Assembly: GCF_001422245.1 (NCBI RefSeq)
Contig: NZ_LMMM01000016.1
Location: 1,242 to 65,241 of the forward strand
From: Rhizobium sp. Leaf262
GTDB lineage: Bacteria > Pseudomonadota > Alphaproteobacteria > Rhizobiales > Rhizobiaceae
Direction of reading: 5' to 3'
DNA length: 64,000 nt
The notes under the pieces are model-generated. The model made no database searches and was not told the DNA's origin. It worked only from the letters and a program-made list of their open reading frames with translations. Position 1 is the first letter of the stretch. Each line of letters opens with the position of its first letter. A program made the position numbers and the translations under genes. Below are positions 19,179-28,634 of the stretch, piece after piece.

Positions 19179-21167
19179 ATGTCTTCGCTTATCGGCCTTC
19201 ATCCCATCACGCGCCGCTCCTTGCTGGGCGGCATTGCCGCCTCCTCGGCGCTCGTCATGCTGCACCCCTTTGCGGCGCGTGCGCAGGGCAATCAGGCGCA
19301 TCTGCGCATCATGGAAACCACGGATATTCACGTCCACGTTTTCCCGTATGACTACTATGCCGACAAGCCGAACGATACGCTTGGTCTGGCCCGCACAGCC
19401 TCCATCATCGACAGCATTCGTGCCGAGGCGGGCAATTCGATGCTGGTCGACAATGGCGATTTCCTTCAGGGCAATCCGCTGGGCGATTACATCGCTTACG
19501 AGCGCGGCATGAAGGCCGGTGACAAGCATCCGGTCATCAACGCTATGAACGTTCTGGGTTACGATTGCGGCACGCTTGGAAATCACGAGTTCAATTACGG
19601 GCTCGATTTCATGTTCAACACGCTGGGTGGCGCGAATTTCCCCTACGTCTGCGCCAATCTGACCAAGGGCCAGTTGGCGTCGGATCCGAAAAAGGACGAT
19701 CTGTTCTTCAAACCCTATGTGATCCTTGAAAAACAGATCAAGGACGGCTCCGGTGCGACGAGTCCGGTCAAGGTCGGGATCATTGGTTTCGTGCCTCCAC
19801 AGATCATGATGTGGGATGCCAAGAATCTGGAAGGCAAGGCGCAGACGCGTGACATCGTGGATGCCGCAAAGGCCTGGGTTCCAGTCATGAAGGAAGAGGG
19901 GGCCGATATCATTATTGCCCTGTCTCACTCCGGTATCGAGGGTAAGGGCCAGAGCGACCGTATGGAAAATGCATCGCTCTATCTTGCCGGTGTCGCAGGC
20001 ATCGACGCGGTTTTCACCGGCCATCAGCATCTTGTCTTCCCAGGCCCGAAAACATGGGACGGCATCGAAGGTGCGGATCCGGTCAAGGGCACGTTGATGG
20101 GCAAGCCTGCCGTCATGGCGGGTTTCTGGGGCTCGCATATGGGCCTTATCGACCTGTTGCTCGAAAAGGACGGCAAGAACTGGAAGATCGTCGACTTCAC
20201 GACGGAAGCCCGGCCCATCTACCACCGCGATGACAATCGCAAGATCGTGGCTGATGTCAAAGACAAGCCAGAGGTCATCAATGCCGTCAAGACCGACCAC
20301 GAAGCTGCGCTTGCCTATGTTCGCCGCCCCGTGGGCAAGACGTCCGCGCCACTCTATTCCTACTTCGCTCTGGTGGCTGACGATCCGTCCGTCCAGATCG
20401 TCTCCAATGCGCAGACCTGGTACATCAAGGACATGCTGAAAGAAGGTCAGTACAAGGATCTGCCGGTTCTCTCGGCTGCAGCACCCTTCAAGGCGGGTGG
20501 TCGCGGCGGCTCGGATTATTATACCGATGTCCCCGCCGGTGACATCGCCATCAAGAATGTCGCCGACCTCTACCTCTATCCCAACACGGTGCAGGCCGTG
20601 CTGATCACCGGTGCACAGGTCAAGGACTGGCTGGAGATGTCGGCTGGCATGTTCAAGACGGTAGAGGCGGGTGCAAAAGACGCACCACTTCTCAATCCTG
20701 ATTTCCCTTCCTACAATTACGACGTCATCGATGGCGTGACCTATCAGATCGATCTTTCCAAACCCGCGAAGTTCGACAAGGATGGCAAGGCGGTGAACCC
20801 CGATGTCAGCCGCATCGTCAACCTTCAGTTCGATGGAAAGCCAATCGATCCAGAGCAGAAATTCGTGGTGGCAACCAACAATTACCGCGCAAGCGGTGGC
20901 GGCAAGTTCCCGGCCATTTCATCGGACAAGATCATCTTCGTGGCGCCGGATACCAACCGTGATGTCATCGTTCGCTACATCATCGCGCAGGGAACGATCA
21001 ATCCGTCTGCAGACGATAACTGGTCCTTCGCTTCGATTGCCAATACGACGGCGATTTTCGAGACGGGTCCGAAGGGGCGTCAATACGCCAAGGACGTGAA
21101 GGGTGCCAAGATCGAAGAGGCCGGAGATGGTGCGGAAGGCTTCGCCAAGTTCCGCTTGATCCTGTAA
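19179..21167 (+). CDS. cpdB: 2',3'-cyclic-nucleotide 2'-phosphodiesterase/3'-nucleotidase, Tat-exported
   Basis: This 662-residue periplasmic enzyme hydrolyses 2',3'-cyclic nucleotides and 3'-nucleotides to nucleosides and phosphate. The N-terminus (THRRSLLGGIAASSA-like, here TRRSLLGGIAASSALVM) is a Tat signal ending at ARA. The metallophosphatase motifs METTDIHVHVFPYDYY, VDNGDFLQGNPLGDY, GNHEFNYGLDF and TGHQHLVFPG are all present. The C-terminal 5'-nucleotidase domain follows from about residue 390. The start at 19179 sits five bases after GAGGAG. A longer in-frame start at 19104 is less likely. Confidence 0.93.
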   Translation: MSSLIGLHPITRRSLLGGIAASSALVMLHPFAARAQGNQAHLRIMETTDIHVHVFPYDYYADKPNDTLGLARTASIIDSIRAEAGNSMLVDNGDFLQGNPLGDYIAYERGMKAGDKHPVINAMNVLGYDCGTLGNHEFNYGLDFMFNTLGGANFPYVCANLTKGQLASDPKKDDLFFKPYVILEKQIKDGSGATSPVKVGIIGFVPPQIMMWDAKNLEGKAQTRDIVDAAKAWVPVMKEEGADIIIALSHSGIEGKGQSDRMENASLYLAGVAGIDAVFTGHQHLVFPGPKTWDGIEGADPVKGTLMGKPAVMAGFWGSHMGLIDLLLEKDGKNWKIVDFTTEARPIYHRDDNRKIVADVKDKPEVINAVKTDHEAALAYVRRPVGKTSAPLYSYFALVADDPSVQIVSNAQTWYIKDMLKEGQYKDLPVLSAAAPFKAGGRGGSDYYTDVPAGDIAIKNVADLYLYPNTVQAVLITGAQVKDWLEMSAGMFKTVEAGAKDAPLLNPDFPSYNYDVIDGVTYQIDLSKPAKFDKDGKAVNPDVSRIVNLQFDGKPIDPEQKFVVATNNYRASGGGKFPAISSDKIIFVAPDTNRDVIVRYIIAQGTINPSADDNWSFASIANTTAIFETGPKGRQYAKDVKGAKIEEAGDGAEGFAKFRLIL

Positions 21168-21175
21168 CACCCAAA

Positions 21176-21203
21176 GTCAGGCGCGTTTTCTGGCGCGCCT
21201 GAC
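21176..21203 (+). terminator. Hairpin after the phosphodiesterase gene
   Basis: A 10-bp perfect GC-rich stem (21176-21185 with 21194-21203) lies nine bases after the stop. There is no T-run after it, so it may act by Rho or as a 3'-end stabiliser. Confidence 0.5.
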
Positions 21204-21375
21204 CAATAGCCGGTGAGCAGACGCGGGGCTTTAGAGCTTTTCTTACTGTTCTCGAAAAATTGTTTTTGCAGCGTGCTCCAATTCCTTTTTTTATTCGTAA
21301 TGTGAAACATATCTTTAGAAGCCAGCGCTGCGGTATTGGATGGCAATACCTTTGATTGGCTCGCAGGAGGTTTCC

Positions 21376-22317
21376 ATGCCCACCTATCGCCCGCCCAGAA
21401 TTGCATCATCGGAAATCACCCCGCGGGACATCTATCTTTCCCGAAGAAATTTTATAGGCTCTGCCGCAGGTCTGGCGGCAATGGGACTCTCCACACAATT
21501 TGCCGAGGCGACAGCGCTGACGGCAAAGCCGGGCGCTTACAAGCTCGATGAGAAGGTCACACCGCTCGATGCCGTGACCAGCTACAATAATTTCTACGAA
21601 TTCGGCACGGGAAAATCGGACCCGAAAGCGAATGCTGGCGATTTCAAAACCACACCCTGGACGGTGAAGGTGGACGGGCTTGTCGGCAAGCCGCAGGAAT
21701 TCGGTATCGAAGACCTGCTCAAATATCCGCTGGAAGATCGAACCTACCGCATGCGCTGCGTTGAGGGTTGGTCAATGGTGATCCCCTGGATCGGCTTTTC
21801 GCTTTCCACCATTCTCGATAAGGTCGAGCCGCTTGGCAGCGCCAAATATGTCGCCTTCGAAACGGTCGTGCGTCCTGAGGAGATGTCCGGTCAACGGGGC
21901 TTGTTCCAGCCGCTCGACTGGCCCTATGTGGAGGGCCTGCGGCTCGATGAGGCTCGCCATCCGCTGACGATCCTCGCCGTTGGCCTATACGGCGAAACGC
22001 TGCCAAACCAGAATGGCGCGCCCATTCGGCTTGTGGTGCCGTGGAAATATGGTTTCAAGGGAATCAAGTCCATCGTTCGCATTTCTCTGGTCGAGAAGCA
22101 GCCGGAAACGACGTGGAAGAATTCCAACGCCCGCGAATACGGATTCTATTCCAACGTCAATCCGAAGGTCGACCACCCACGCTGGAGCCAGGCGACTGAG
22201 CAGCGCATTGGTGAAGGTGGTTTTTTCAGCACTCAGAACAGGCCGACGCTGATGTTCAACGGTTATGACGAGGTCGCAAGCCTCTACACCGGGATGGACC
22301 TGAAAGCGAATTATTGA
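21376..22317 (+). CDS. msrP: Protein-methionine-sulfoxide reductase catalytic subunit MsrP
   Basis: This 313-residue periplasmic molybdopterin enzyme repairs oxidised methionines in envelope proteins. It has a Tat signal ([18 protein letters not shown]), and Cys128 in [15 protein letters not shown] is the expected molybdenum ligand. The sulfite-oxidase fold continues through [19 protein letters not shown]. The ATG at 21376 follows AGGAGG at 21365-21370. The next gene, the haem partner msrQ, begins at its stop codon. Confidence 0.95.
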   Translation: MPTYRPPRIASSEITPRDIYLSRRNFIGSAAGLAAMGLSTQFAEATALTAKPGAYKLDEKVTPLDAVTSYNNFYEFGTGKSDPKANAGDFKTTPWTVKVDGLVGKPQEFGIEDLLKYPLEDRTYRMRCVEGWSMVIPWIGFSLSTILDKVEPLGSAKYVAFETVVRPEEMSGQRGLFQPLDWPYVEGLRLDEARHPLTILAVGLYGETLPNQNGAPIRLVVPWKYGFKGIKSIVRISLVEKQPETTWKNSNAREYGFYSNVNPKVDHPRWSQATEQRIGEGGFFSTQNRPTLMFNGYDEVASLYTGMDLKANY

Positions 22318-22973
22318 TGGCATCGGCCTTTTCGCTTCCCTCCTTGCCAAAACAGTACCAGCCCGCCGCGATATGGGGCCTCTACGTCATCGGGCTTGTG
22401 CCTGGCGTCTGGTATTTTTATCTGGCTGCAACGGGTGGGCTCGGCTTCAACCCAGTCAAGGATTTCGAGCATCTCCTTGGCATCTGGGCGCTGCGATTTC
22501 TGTGCCTCGGCCTGTGCGTCACGCCGCTGCGCGATCTTTTCAACATCAACCTGATAGCATATCGCCGTGCGCTGGGACTTATCGCCTTCTACTATGTGCT
22601 TGCGCATTTTGCGGTCTATCTGGTGCTGGATCGCGGGCTGATATTCAGTTCGATCATCGCCGATATTCTCAAGCGGCCATATATCATGTTCGGCATGGCC
22701 GGGCTTGTGATGCTCATTCCCTTGGCCATCACGTCCAACCGCTGGTCTATCCGCAAATTGGGCTCGCGCTGGAATACGCTTCACAGATTGTCGTATTTCA
22801 TCCTGATTGCCGGCATCCTGCACTTCGTTTTGGCGCGAAAGTCGCTGACGCTAGAGCCTGTCTTCTACATTTCGGTCATGCTTATCCTGTTGGGATACCG
22901 GGCCGCACGTCCGGCCATCATGGCACGAAAGCGTGCGCGAAAGGCCGCGAACGCCCAACGCGTCTCGCGGTGA
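22317..22973 (+). CDS. msrQ: Haem-binding membrane subunit MsrQ
   Basis: This 218-residue protein has about six membrane segments and a ferric-reductase-like haem domain. Histidines sit in YYVLAHFAVYLVLD and WNTLHRLSYFILIAGILHFV. It passes electrons from the respiratory chain to MsrP. Its ATG at 22317 shares one base with the msrP stop (TGATG), showing coupled translation. A TTG one codon upstream is in frame but less likely. Confidence 0.93.
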   Translation: MASAFSLPSLPKQYQPAAIWGLYVIGLVPGVWYFYLAATGGLGFNPVKDFEHLLGIWALRFLCLGLCVTPLRDLFNINLIAYRRALGLIAFYYVLAHFAVYLVLDRGLIFSSIIADILKRPYIMFGMAGLVMLIPLAITSNRWSIRKLGSRWNTLHRLSYFILIAGILHFVLARKSLTLEPVFYISVMLILLGYRAARPAIMARKRARKAANAQRVSR

Positions 22974-23047
22974 AAGCGTAGGGCGCTATTGCCCGCAAGA
23001 TTCAGGCAATCGTCTACGCAGGCTGCAACTCGTTTGACGTTCTCATG

Positions 23048-23074
23048 AAAAAGCCGGTGCCATCGGGCACCGGC
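23048..23074 (-). terminator. Terminator of the cysK-alaX-sseA operon
   Basis: On the minus strand a perfect 9-bp stem (23053-23061 with 23066-23074, loop ATCG on the plus strand) is followed by five T residues. It begins about 30 bases after the stop of the sulfurtransferase-GNAT gene. Confidence 0.88.
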
Positions 23075-23104
23075 TCAGAGACGTTCGAAACGTTGGAGCA
23101 CGCG

Positions 23105-24526
23105 TCAGCTCCTGCGGGAAATCTCCAGATACTCGCTGTCTGTCAGCGGCTCCACCCAGGCTTCATGCGTGCTGACGGGAGAAAAGCCCATCATCTGATA
23201 GAGCTGAAGTGCGCGAGGGTGGTCGAGCGTGTTCGTGGAAACCGTAATCTTTTTCGGATTGTCCTGCCACGCGGCATAAAGCGCCTGTAGCAGGAACCAT
23301 TTACCGACCCCCGCGCCGATGGCTTCTTCCATCAGGCCGAAATAGGAGAGTTCGGTGACATCTGCATCGATGCGATTCAACTCGAAGAAACCGGCAGGCG
23401 CACCGTTCAGATATAGCACCGTGACGGAGTTGGCAGGATCACGCAGCGTTGCGGACAGTTCAGCGTCGCTCATGCGCATACGCTTTTGCCAATGCCAGCG
23501 CTTTCCCACCCGCCAGTAGAGATAGCGATAGAAATGCAGCGGTATATCCGTGGTACGCATGATGGCAGTCTGGATATTCACGGGCACCGGGAGACTGACC
23601 TTGGGCGCCGACGTCATTTCCAGTTGCGTGACATGTGCCTTGATCGGGCCGTTTTCCGATGTTGCGATCGGTTCTGCAGGGCCGGTGACGACAGGTGTGT
23701 CCTGTCTGGAGCCCCATTCCGACCACGAACCGTCATAGAGTGAGTTATCGAAATGACCGAGCGATTCCAGCGCGAGCGTAATGACCGCGGCGGTGACGCC
23801 AGATCCGCAACTCGTCACGACCGGCTGGGTCAGGTCAATGCCCGCATCGGTAAACATTCTGCGGATCGTGGGGAGGTCTTTGAAGCGACCGTTTTCCGAG
23901 AATGCCGTAGCGGGCAGGTTGCGGGCTCCAGGCATGTGGCCTGAGCGCATACCTGCGCGAGGTTCGGCCTCGTCTCCGGTAAAACGACCAGCGCCGCGAG
24001 CATCCGCGACCTGTTCATCGCCCTGATCGACAATGGAGCGCATGGCGGCAAAGGATGTAACACGTTTGGGGTTGAAGTGAACCTCGAAGGTCACGGGCTC
24101 GACATCAGGGCTGCCGCTCTCCAATGGTTTTGCCGCAGCTTTCCAACCGTCCAGGCCACCGTCGAGAACATAGACCTTCTCGGCTCCCATCACGCGTAGC
24201 ATCCACCAGACACGTGGCGCTGAGAAGAAGCCGGGGCCGTCGTAAACGACGATCGTATCATGCTCGCCAATCCCCAGATTACCGACTTCCTGCGCGAAGA
24301 ACTGTGGCGAGGGCAGGGAATGGGGAAGCCCTGTTTCGTGATCTGCTATGACATCCTGATCGAAAAACACTGCACCGGGAATATGGCCGGCCAGATACTC
24401 CTGCTTGCCATTGCGATTGTGTGCCGGCAGATACCAGGACGCATCAACAACTTTGAAATGGGGCGTGCCGAGCTGCTGCTCGACCCAATCCGCCGAAACG
24501 ACGAAACGGCTTTTATCGGTGGTCAC
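23105..24526 (-). CDS. sseA: 3-mercaptopyruvate sulfurtransferase fused to a GNAT acetyltransferase
   Basis: This is a 473-residue two-part protein. Residues about 8-285 are a tandem rhodanese sulfurtransferase with Cys240 in the active loop CGSGVT, typical of 3-mercaptopyruvate enzymes. Residues about 300-473 are a GNAT-like domain (YLNGAPAGFFELNR, then GVGKWFLLQALYAAW and HPRALQLYQMMGF). Ordinary SseA proteins end near residue 285, so this is a fusion joined around residue 293. It is the last gene of an operon with alaX (17 bases upstream) and cysteine synthase. The acetyl acceptor is unknown. Confidence 0.88.
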   Translation of the reverse strand: MTTDKSRFVVSADWVEQQLGTPHFKVVDASWYLPAHNRNGKQEYLAGHIPGAVFFDQDVIADHETGLPHSLPSPQFFAQEVGNLGIGEHDTIVVYDGPGFFSAPRVWWMLRVMGAEKVYVLDGGLDGWKAAAKPLESGSPDVEPVTFEVHFNPKRVTSFAAMRSIVDQGDEQVADARGAGRFTGDEAEPRAGMRSGHMPGARNLPATAFSENGRFKDLPTIRRMFTDAGIDLTQPVVTSCGSGVTAAVITLALESLGHFDNSLYDGSWSEWGSRQDTPVVTGPAEPIATSENGPIKAHVTQLEMTSAPKVSLPVPVNIQTAIMRTTDIPLHFYRYLYWRVGKRWHWQKRMRMSDAELSATLRDPANSVTVLYLNGAPAGFFELNRIDADVTELSYFGLMEEAIGAGVGKWFLLQALYAAWQDNPKKITVSTNTLDHPRALQLYQMMGFSPVSTHEAWVEPLTDSEYLEISRRS

Positions 24527-24543
24527 GATGTCTCTCCCAGAAA

Positions 24544-25281
24544 TCAGGCGGATGCGCCGGGCTTGCCGAAACGAATACGGAAGCGGCGGTTTTCCTTGCC
24601 CTTCTTTTCAATCTTGGCGATGTGGATTTCGCCGACGTCCTGCGTGCTCGACACATGAGTGCCGCCGCAGGGCTGGCTGTCAACGGAAGAATTTTCGCCG
24701 ATGCAGACGAGGCTGACACGGCCAAGACCAATCGGCGGGCGTACATTCTTGGATTTGACGATACCGGGATTGGCCGCGAGCTCTTCATCGGTGATCCATT
24801 GCAGGAAAACCGGGTGATCCTCGTGGACGAGCGCCATGAGTTTTTCGGTCACTTCGTCCTTGTCGATCGTCTCCGACATGTCGAAATCGACACGCGATTC
24901 GTCTTCACCGACGGCGGCACCGGTAATCGGCCAGGGGCACACGACCGATAGCAAATGGCATGCCGTGTGCATCCGCATGAGCCGCAGACGACGCGGCCAG
25001 TCAATTTGCAGCGTCAGTTTCTCCCCAACGTCCGGCAGGGACTGCCCCTCTGAAGGAACATGAATGATGACGCTCTTGTCGGCACCGTGTTTTGCAACAT
25101 CAATGTCGATTGTCGTGCCATCGGCTCGGTGCATGACACCCGAGTCGCCGGGCTGGCCGCCCGATGTGGCGTAGAAGCATGTCTGATCCAGCTCTATGCC
25201 GCCATCTTCATGCACTGCCGTGACGACCGCCTCACATGTGGAGAGATAAAAATCATCACGAAACAGGGCATTCACAGGCAT
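24544..25281 (-). CDS. AlaX-type alanyl-tRNA editing protein
   Basis: This 245-residue free-standing editing protein resembles the editing domain of alanyl-tRNA synthetase. The zinc site motifs are HTACHLL (HxxxH) near residue 105 and CGGTHV (CxxxH) near residue 210. Such proteins remove Ser or Gly wrongly attached to tRNA-Ala. The ATG at 25281 lies 14 bases after the cysteine synthase stop. An in-frame start at 25326 would overlap that gene by about 30 bases and is not preferred. Confidence 0.88.
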   Translation of the reverse strand: MPVNALFRDDFYLSTCEAVVTAVHEDGGIELDQTCFYATSGGQPGDSGVMHRADGTTIDIDVAKHGADKSVIIHVPSEGQSLPDVGEKLTLQIDWPRRLRLMRMHTACHLLSVVCPWPITGAAVGEDESRVDFDMSETIDKDEVTEKLMALVHEDHPVFLQWITDEELAANPGIVKSKNVRPPIGLGRVSLVCIGENSSVDSQPCGGTHVSSTQDVGEIHIAKIEKKGKENRRFRIRFGKPGASA

Positions 25282-25294
25282 AGGGACGCAGACC

Positions 25295-26332
25295 TCAGAC
25301 GGTTTCGTACGGCACCGCGATCTCACGCTTTTCGGTCAGCCATGCGGGGAGGGGAAGACCCTTGGACCGCAGGAAGTCCGGGTTGAAAAGCTTCGACTGG
25401 TAACGATTACCGTAGTCACAAAGAATGGTGACGATTGTATGCCCCGGACCGAGGTCGCGGGCAAGTCGAATTGCACCAGCGACGTTAATTCCAGATGACC
25501 CGCCAAGGCAAAGGCCTTCCGTCGTCACCAGATCGTAGAGCACCGGCAGAGCCTCGGCATCGGAAATCCTGTAGGAAAAATCCGGTTCGAAACCTTCAAG
25601 ATTGGCTGTTATCCGGCCCTGTCCTATGCCTTCGGTGATGGAGGAACCTTCGGATTTCAAAGTGCCGTTCTTGTAGAACTCATACAGAGCTGCACCATCC
25701 GGGTCGGCAAGGCCGATCTTGATGTCAGGGTTGAAGTCACGAAGTCCATCGGCCACGCCCGCCAGGGTGCCACCGGAACCCACCGCGCAGATGAAACCAT
25801 CCACGCGACCATCCGTTTGGTCCCAGATTTCCGGTGCCGTCGTTTCGATGTGGGCTTGACGGTTGGCGATGTTGTCGAACTGGTTCGCCCACACCGCGCC
25901 ATTGGGATCGGTCGCTGCCAGTTGCTTCGCCAGTCTTCCGGAAACCTTCACATAGTTGTTCGGGTTGGAGTAGGGGGCGGCGGGCACCTCTACCAACTGT
26001 GCGCCGAGAAGTTTCAACGCATCCTTCTTTTCCTGGCTCTGGGTCTCAGGAATGACGATGACGGTCTTGTAGCCCAAGGCATTGGCAACGAGCGAAAGCC
26101 CGATGCCTGTATTGCCTGCCGTGCCTTCCACGATCGTGCCGCCGGGACGCAACTGCCCACGCCGTTCCGCATCGCGAATGATGTAGAGAGCGGCGCGGTC
26201 TTTTACCGACTGTCCAGGGTTCATGAATTCGGCTTTGCCGAGAATTTCGCATCCCGTTGCCGCTGAGGCCGCGTTCAGGCGGACGAGCGGCGTATTGCCG
26301 ATAGCGGTAAGAACAGAGGTATGAATGGTCAT
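25295..26332 (-). CDS. cysK: Cysteine synthase A family PLP enzyme
   Basis: This 345-residue fold-type II PLP enzyme makes cysteine from O-acetylserine and sulfide. Lys44 in NPGQSVKDRAA is the PLP lysine. EGTAGNTGIGLSLVANALG is the substrate loop and GGSSGINVAGAIRLA binds the phosphate. It is longer than E. coli CysK (about 323) and belongs to the CysK2-like group, so a related beta-replacement role is possible. It is the first gene of a minus-strand operon with alaX and sseA. Confidence 0.88.
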   Translation of the reverse strand: MTIHTSVLTAIGNTPLVRLNAASAATGCEILGKAEFMNPGQSVKDRAALYIIRDAERRGQLRPGGTIVEGTAGNTGIGLSLVANALGYKTVIVIPETQSQEKKDALKLLGAQLVEVPAAPYSNPNNYVKVSGRLAKQLAATDPNGAVWANQFDNIANRQAHIETTAPEIWDQTDGRVDGFICAVGSGGTLAGVADGLRDFNPDIKIGLADPDGAALYEFYKNGTLKSEGSSITEGIGQGRITANLEGFEPDFSYRISDAEALPVLYDLVTTEGLCLGGSSGINVAGAIRLARDLGPGHTIVTILCDYGNRYQSKLFNPDFLRSKGLPLPAWLTEKREIAVPYETV

Positions 26333-26455
26333 GATCGAGCCTTCTCGTCCAGTCAGCGAATGTGATGCAGTTATCTCCTTGTCAACGTGCGTTGTGACAA
26401 GAAAATATCTTCTGGTGAATAGCGTTCAGACGCAAAATCTTGCCGATAGCAGATT

Positions 26456-27904
26456 TTATTCGCCTTTCTTGATGTCCGAGTATGCCGCAAGCGCACGTTG
26501 CCGTGCCTCGTTATGATCGACGAGCGGTTTGGGATAGCTCTTACCCAACTCGATGCCTGCTTTTTGCAAAACCTCTTTCGGAGCATTGAAGGGCTTGTGG
26601 ATGAACTTTTTATCCAGTTTCGAAAGTTCTGGCACGAAGGTTTTGACATATTCGCCCTCGGGATCGAATTTTTCGCCCTGCAGGATGGGATTGAAGATGC
26701 GGAAGAAGGGTGAGGCGTCGGCACCTGAGCCCGCCACCCATTGCCAGTTGGCGGGGTTGGAAGCCGGATCAGCGTCCACGAGTGTGTCGCGGAACCACTT
26801 TTCTCCCTGTCTCCAGTCGATCAGCAGGTGCTTGATGAGGAAGGATGCAGTGATCATCCTGACCCGATTGTGCATCACGCCGTGCTGCCAGAGTTGTCGC
26901 ATGCCGGCATCGACAATGGGATAGCCCGTCATTCCCTTCGTCCAAGCCTTGAATTTGGCGCTGTCTGTTTTCCATTCGAAGGCATCGAAACTGTCGTTCC
27001 AGTTTTTCTTGTCCAGTTCTGGGAAATGGAAAAGCAGATGGTAGCAAAACTCGCGCCAGACGATCTCCTTGCGAAAACGACTGAGATCATGAGAGGCGAT
27101 GTGAGAAGAAAGGCCACGTGTCGCGTGCCAGACCTGTGCCGGAGAAATTTCTCCCATGGCCAAATGTGGCGACAACATGGACGTTGCGGGCTTTGCCGGG
27201 AAGTCCCTGCCTTCTTCATATCCCTTCAAAGAGTCGTCTATGAACGTTTCGAGATTGTCTGCAGCGCCAGCTTCGCCGGGTGTCCAGACCTCTTTGAATT
27301 GCTTTGCCCAGTCCGGTTTGGTCGGTAAAAGGTGCCAGTTTTTCAGCGTGTCCGATTGAGGCCAATGCGACGGCGAAACCAGTTTCTTGGGAGCCGCTAT
27401 CGGCTCATTCGGTTCATCTCCGCCCTCAAAGGCGCGCCAGAACGGCGTGTAAACCCGGTAGGGACCACCGCTCTTCGTCTTCAATTTGGACGGCTCATGG
27501 AGCAGGTGACCGGCGAAGCTTTCCACCTGAAAGCCATCCTCGCGCAATGTTTTTTTGAGCTTGCTGTCAAAATCCATGCCGTGAGCATCGTATCGGCGGT
27601 TCCAGAACACTGCGGTCGCACCGGTGTCCTTCAGAAGTGATTTCAGAAGCGTTTCGGAGGCTCCCTGCCTCAAAATCAGCTTGCTTCCAATTGCCTCAAG
27701 AGCCTTGGAAAGTGCGGTGAGAGAATGGAGTAACCACCACTCCTGGGCGCCTCCGAGCGCGCCGTCCAGGTGAGGATCTTCATCGCGGATATACACCGGA
27801 ATAACCGGCCCACCATGGTCCATAGCGGCTGCGAGAGCACGGTTGTCGGCAAGTCGTAAGTCTTTGCGAAACCACAAAATTACAGGATCTTTGTTTTCAG
27901 TCAT
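26456..27904 (-). CDS. phrA: Deoxyribodipyrimidine photolyase (class III type)
   Basis: This 482-residue DNA repair enzyme uses light to split cyclobutane pyrimidine dimers. The N-terminal antenna domain begins PVILWFRKDLRLADNRAL. The FAD domain holds YPIVDAGMRQLWQHGVMHNR and DADPASNPANWQWVAGSG. Spacing and wording fit the Agrobacterium PhrA (class III) group better than the plant-type class I enzymes. It ends 124 bases before the cysteine synthase start, in the same orientation. Confidence 0.93.
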   Translation of the reverse strand: MTENKDPVILWFRKDLRLADNRALAAAMDHGGPVIPVYIRDEDPHLDGALGGAQEWWLLHSLTALSKALEAIGSKLILRQGASETLLKSLLKDTGATAVFWNRRYDAHGMDFDSKLKKTLREDGFQVESFAGHLLHEPSKLKTKSGGPYRVYTPFWRAFEGGDEPNEPIAAPKKLVSPSHWPQSDTLKNWHLLPTKPDWAKQFKEVWTPGEAGAADNLETFIDDSLKGYEEGRDFPAKPATSMLSPHLAMGEISPAQVWHATRGLSSHIASHDLSRFRKEIVWREFCYHLLFHFPELDKKNWNDSFDAFEWKTDSAKFKAWTKGMTGYPIVDAGMRQLWQHGVMHNRVRMITASFLIKHLLIDWRQGEKWFRDTLVDADPASNPANWQWVAGSGADASPFFRIFNPILQGEKFDPEGEYVKTFVPELSKLDKKFIHKPFNAPKEVLQKAGIELGKSYPKPLVDHNEARQRALAAYSDIKKGE

Positions 27905-28077
27905 AGGCCACCCGGTTCACTTCGGATTGAATGATTGTTGAAGAGCTTTGTTCCCGCGATCGGCGTATGATAGAGCCTCGCAACACCATGGTTTTCAATT
28001 GGTGAATTATCGTCTCTTGAAGCCGTTTACCGTGGAACCATATGTCGGGTCCAACGTTAGAGGCGGGTTAATTGAGC

Positions 28078-28359
28078 ATGGAAGTCCAATCAATGATGCT
28101 GAACGACGTCAAATGGGAAAGCCCGGTGGTGATTTCCCTGGAAAATGGCGCACCCCGAACCTTCACCGGCGCATACGAAGCTTTCGACTTTCTGCAGCAC
28201 GAGTGGCCAAGCCGTCATGGCAAGGTTTATGAGCAGGCCCTCAGACTGTGTAGAGCGTCACTTATGGGAAGCGTCGGCGGTGAAATTGCCCGCATCGCCT
28301 TTATCGAAGCAAGCCGCGACGCGCATTGCCTTGTCGAAGGCCAGAAACTGGCCTCCTAA
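28078..28359 (+). CDS. DUF982 protein
   Basis: This 93-residue protein has the DUF982 pattern: W-x-x-PVVISLENG, an FDFLQHEWPSRHGKVYEQAL helix and IARIAFIEASRDAHCLV. This rhizobial family occurs in many copies and has no known function. The ATG at 28078 is used. ATGs at 28093 and 28096 are also possible. A clear terminator follows, so it is a single-gene unit. Confidence 0.85.
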   Translation: MEVQSMMLNDVKWESPVVISLENGAPRTFTGAYEAFDFLQHEWPSRHGKVYEQALRLCRASLMGSVGGEIARIAFIEASRDAHCLVEGQKLAS

Positions 28360-28382
28360 GTTTTTCTAGTGTCACTCAAAAA

Positions 28383-28412
28383 GCCACCCAGCGAAAGCAG
28401 GGTGGCTTTTTT
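28383..28412 (+). terminator. Rho-independent terminator after the DUF982 gene
   Basis: A perfect 7-bp stem (28383-28389 with 28400-28406) is followed by six T residues. It lies 23 bases after the DUF982 stop. Confidence 0.88.
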
Positions 28413-28634
28413 AATTCGTGAGCAAGATTTTCGATGAAAACCAAAATCATGTCGTTGCAATGAGAATAATCATGGCAAGATAGGAAATTTCCTTCCAATT
28501 TTCGCCTATTTTTCGTCAAATTCTCGCTAAATTGCAGGAATAGATCGAGGCTCGTCAGCGATAACAATGGCGGGTTCGACCGCTCGTCGCTGCTATACTT
28601 TGAATATGCACACGGGACTTCTGACGGGGCAGGA

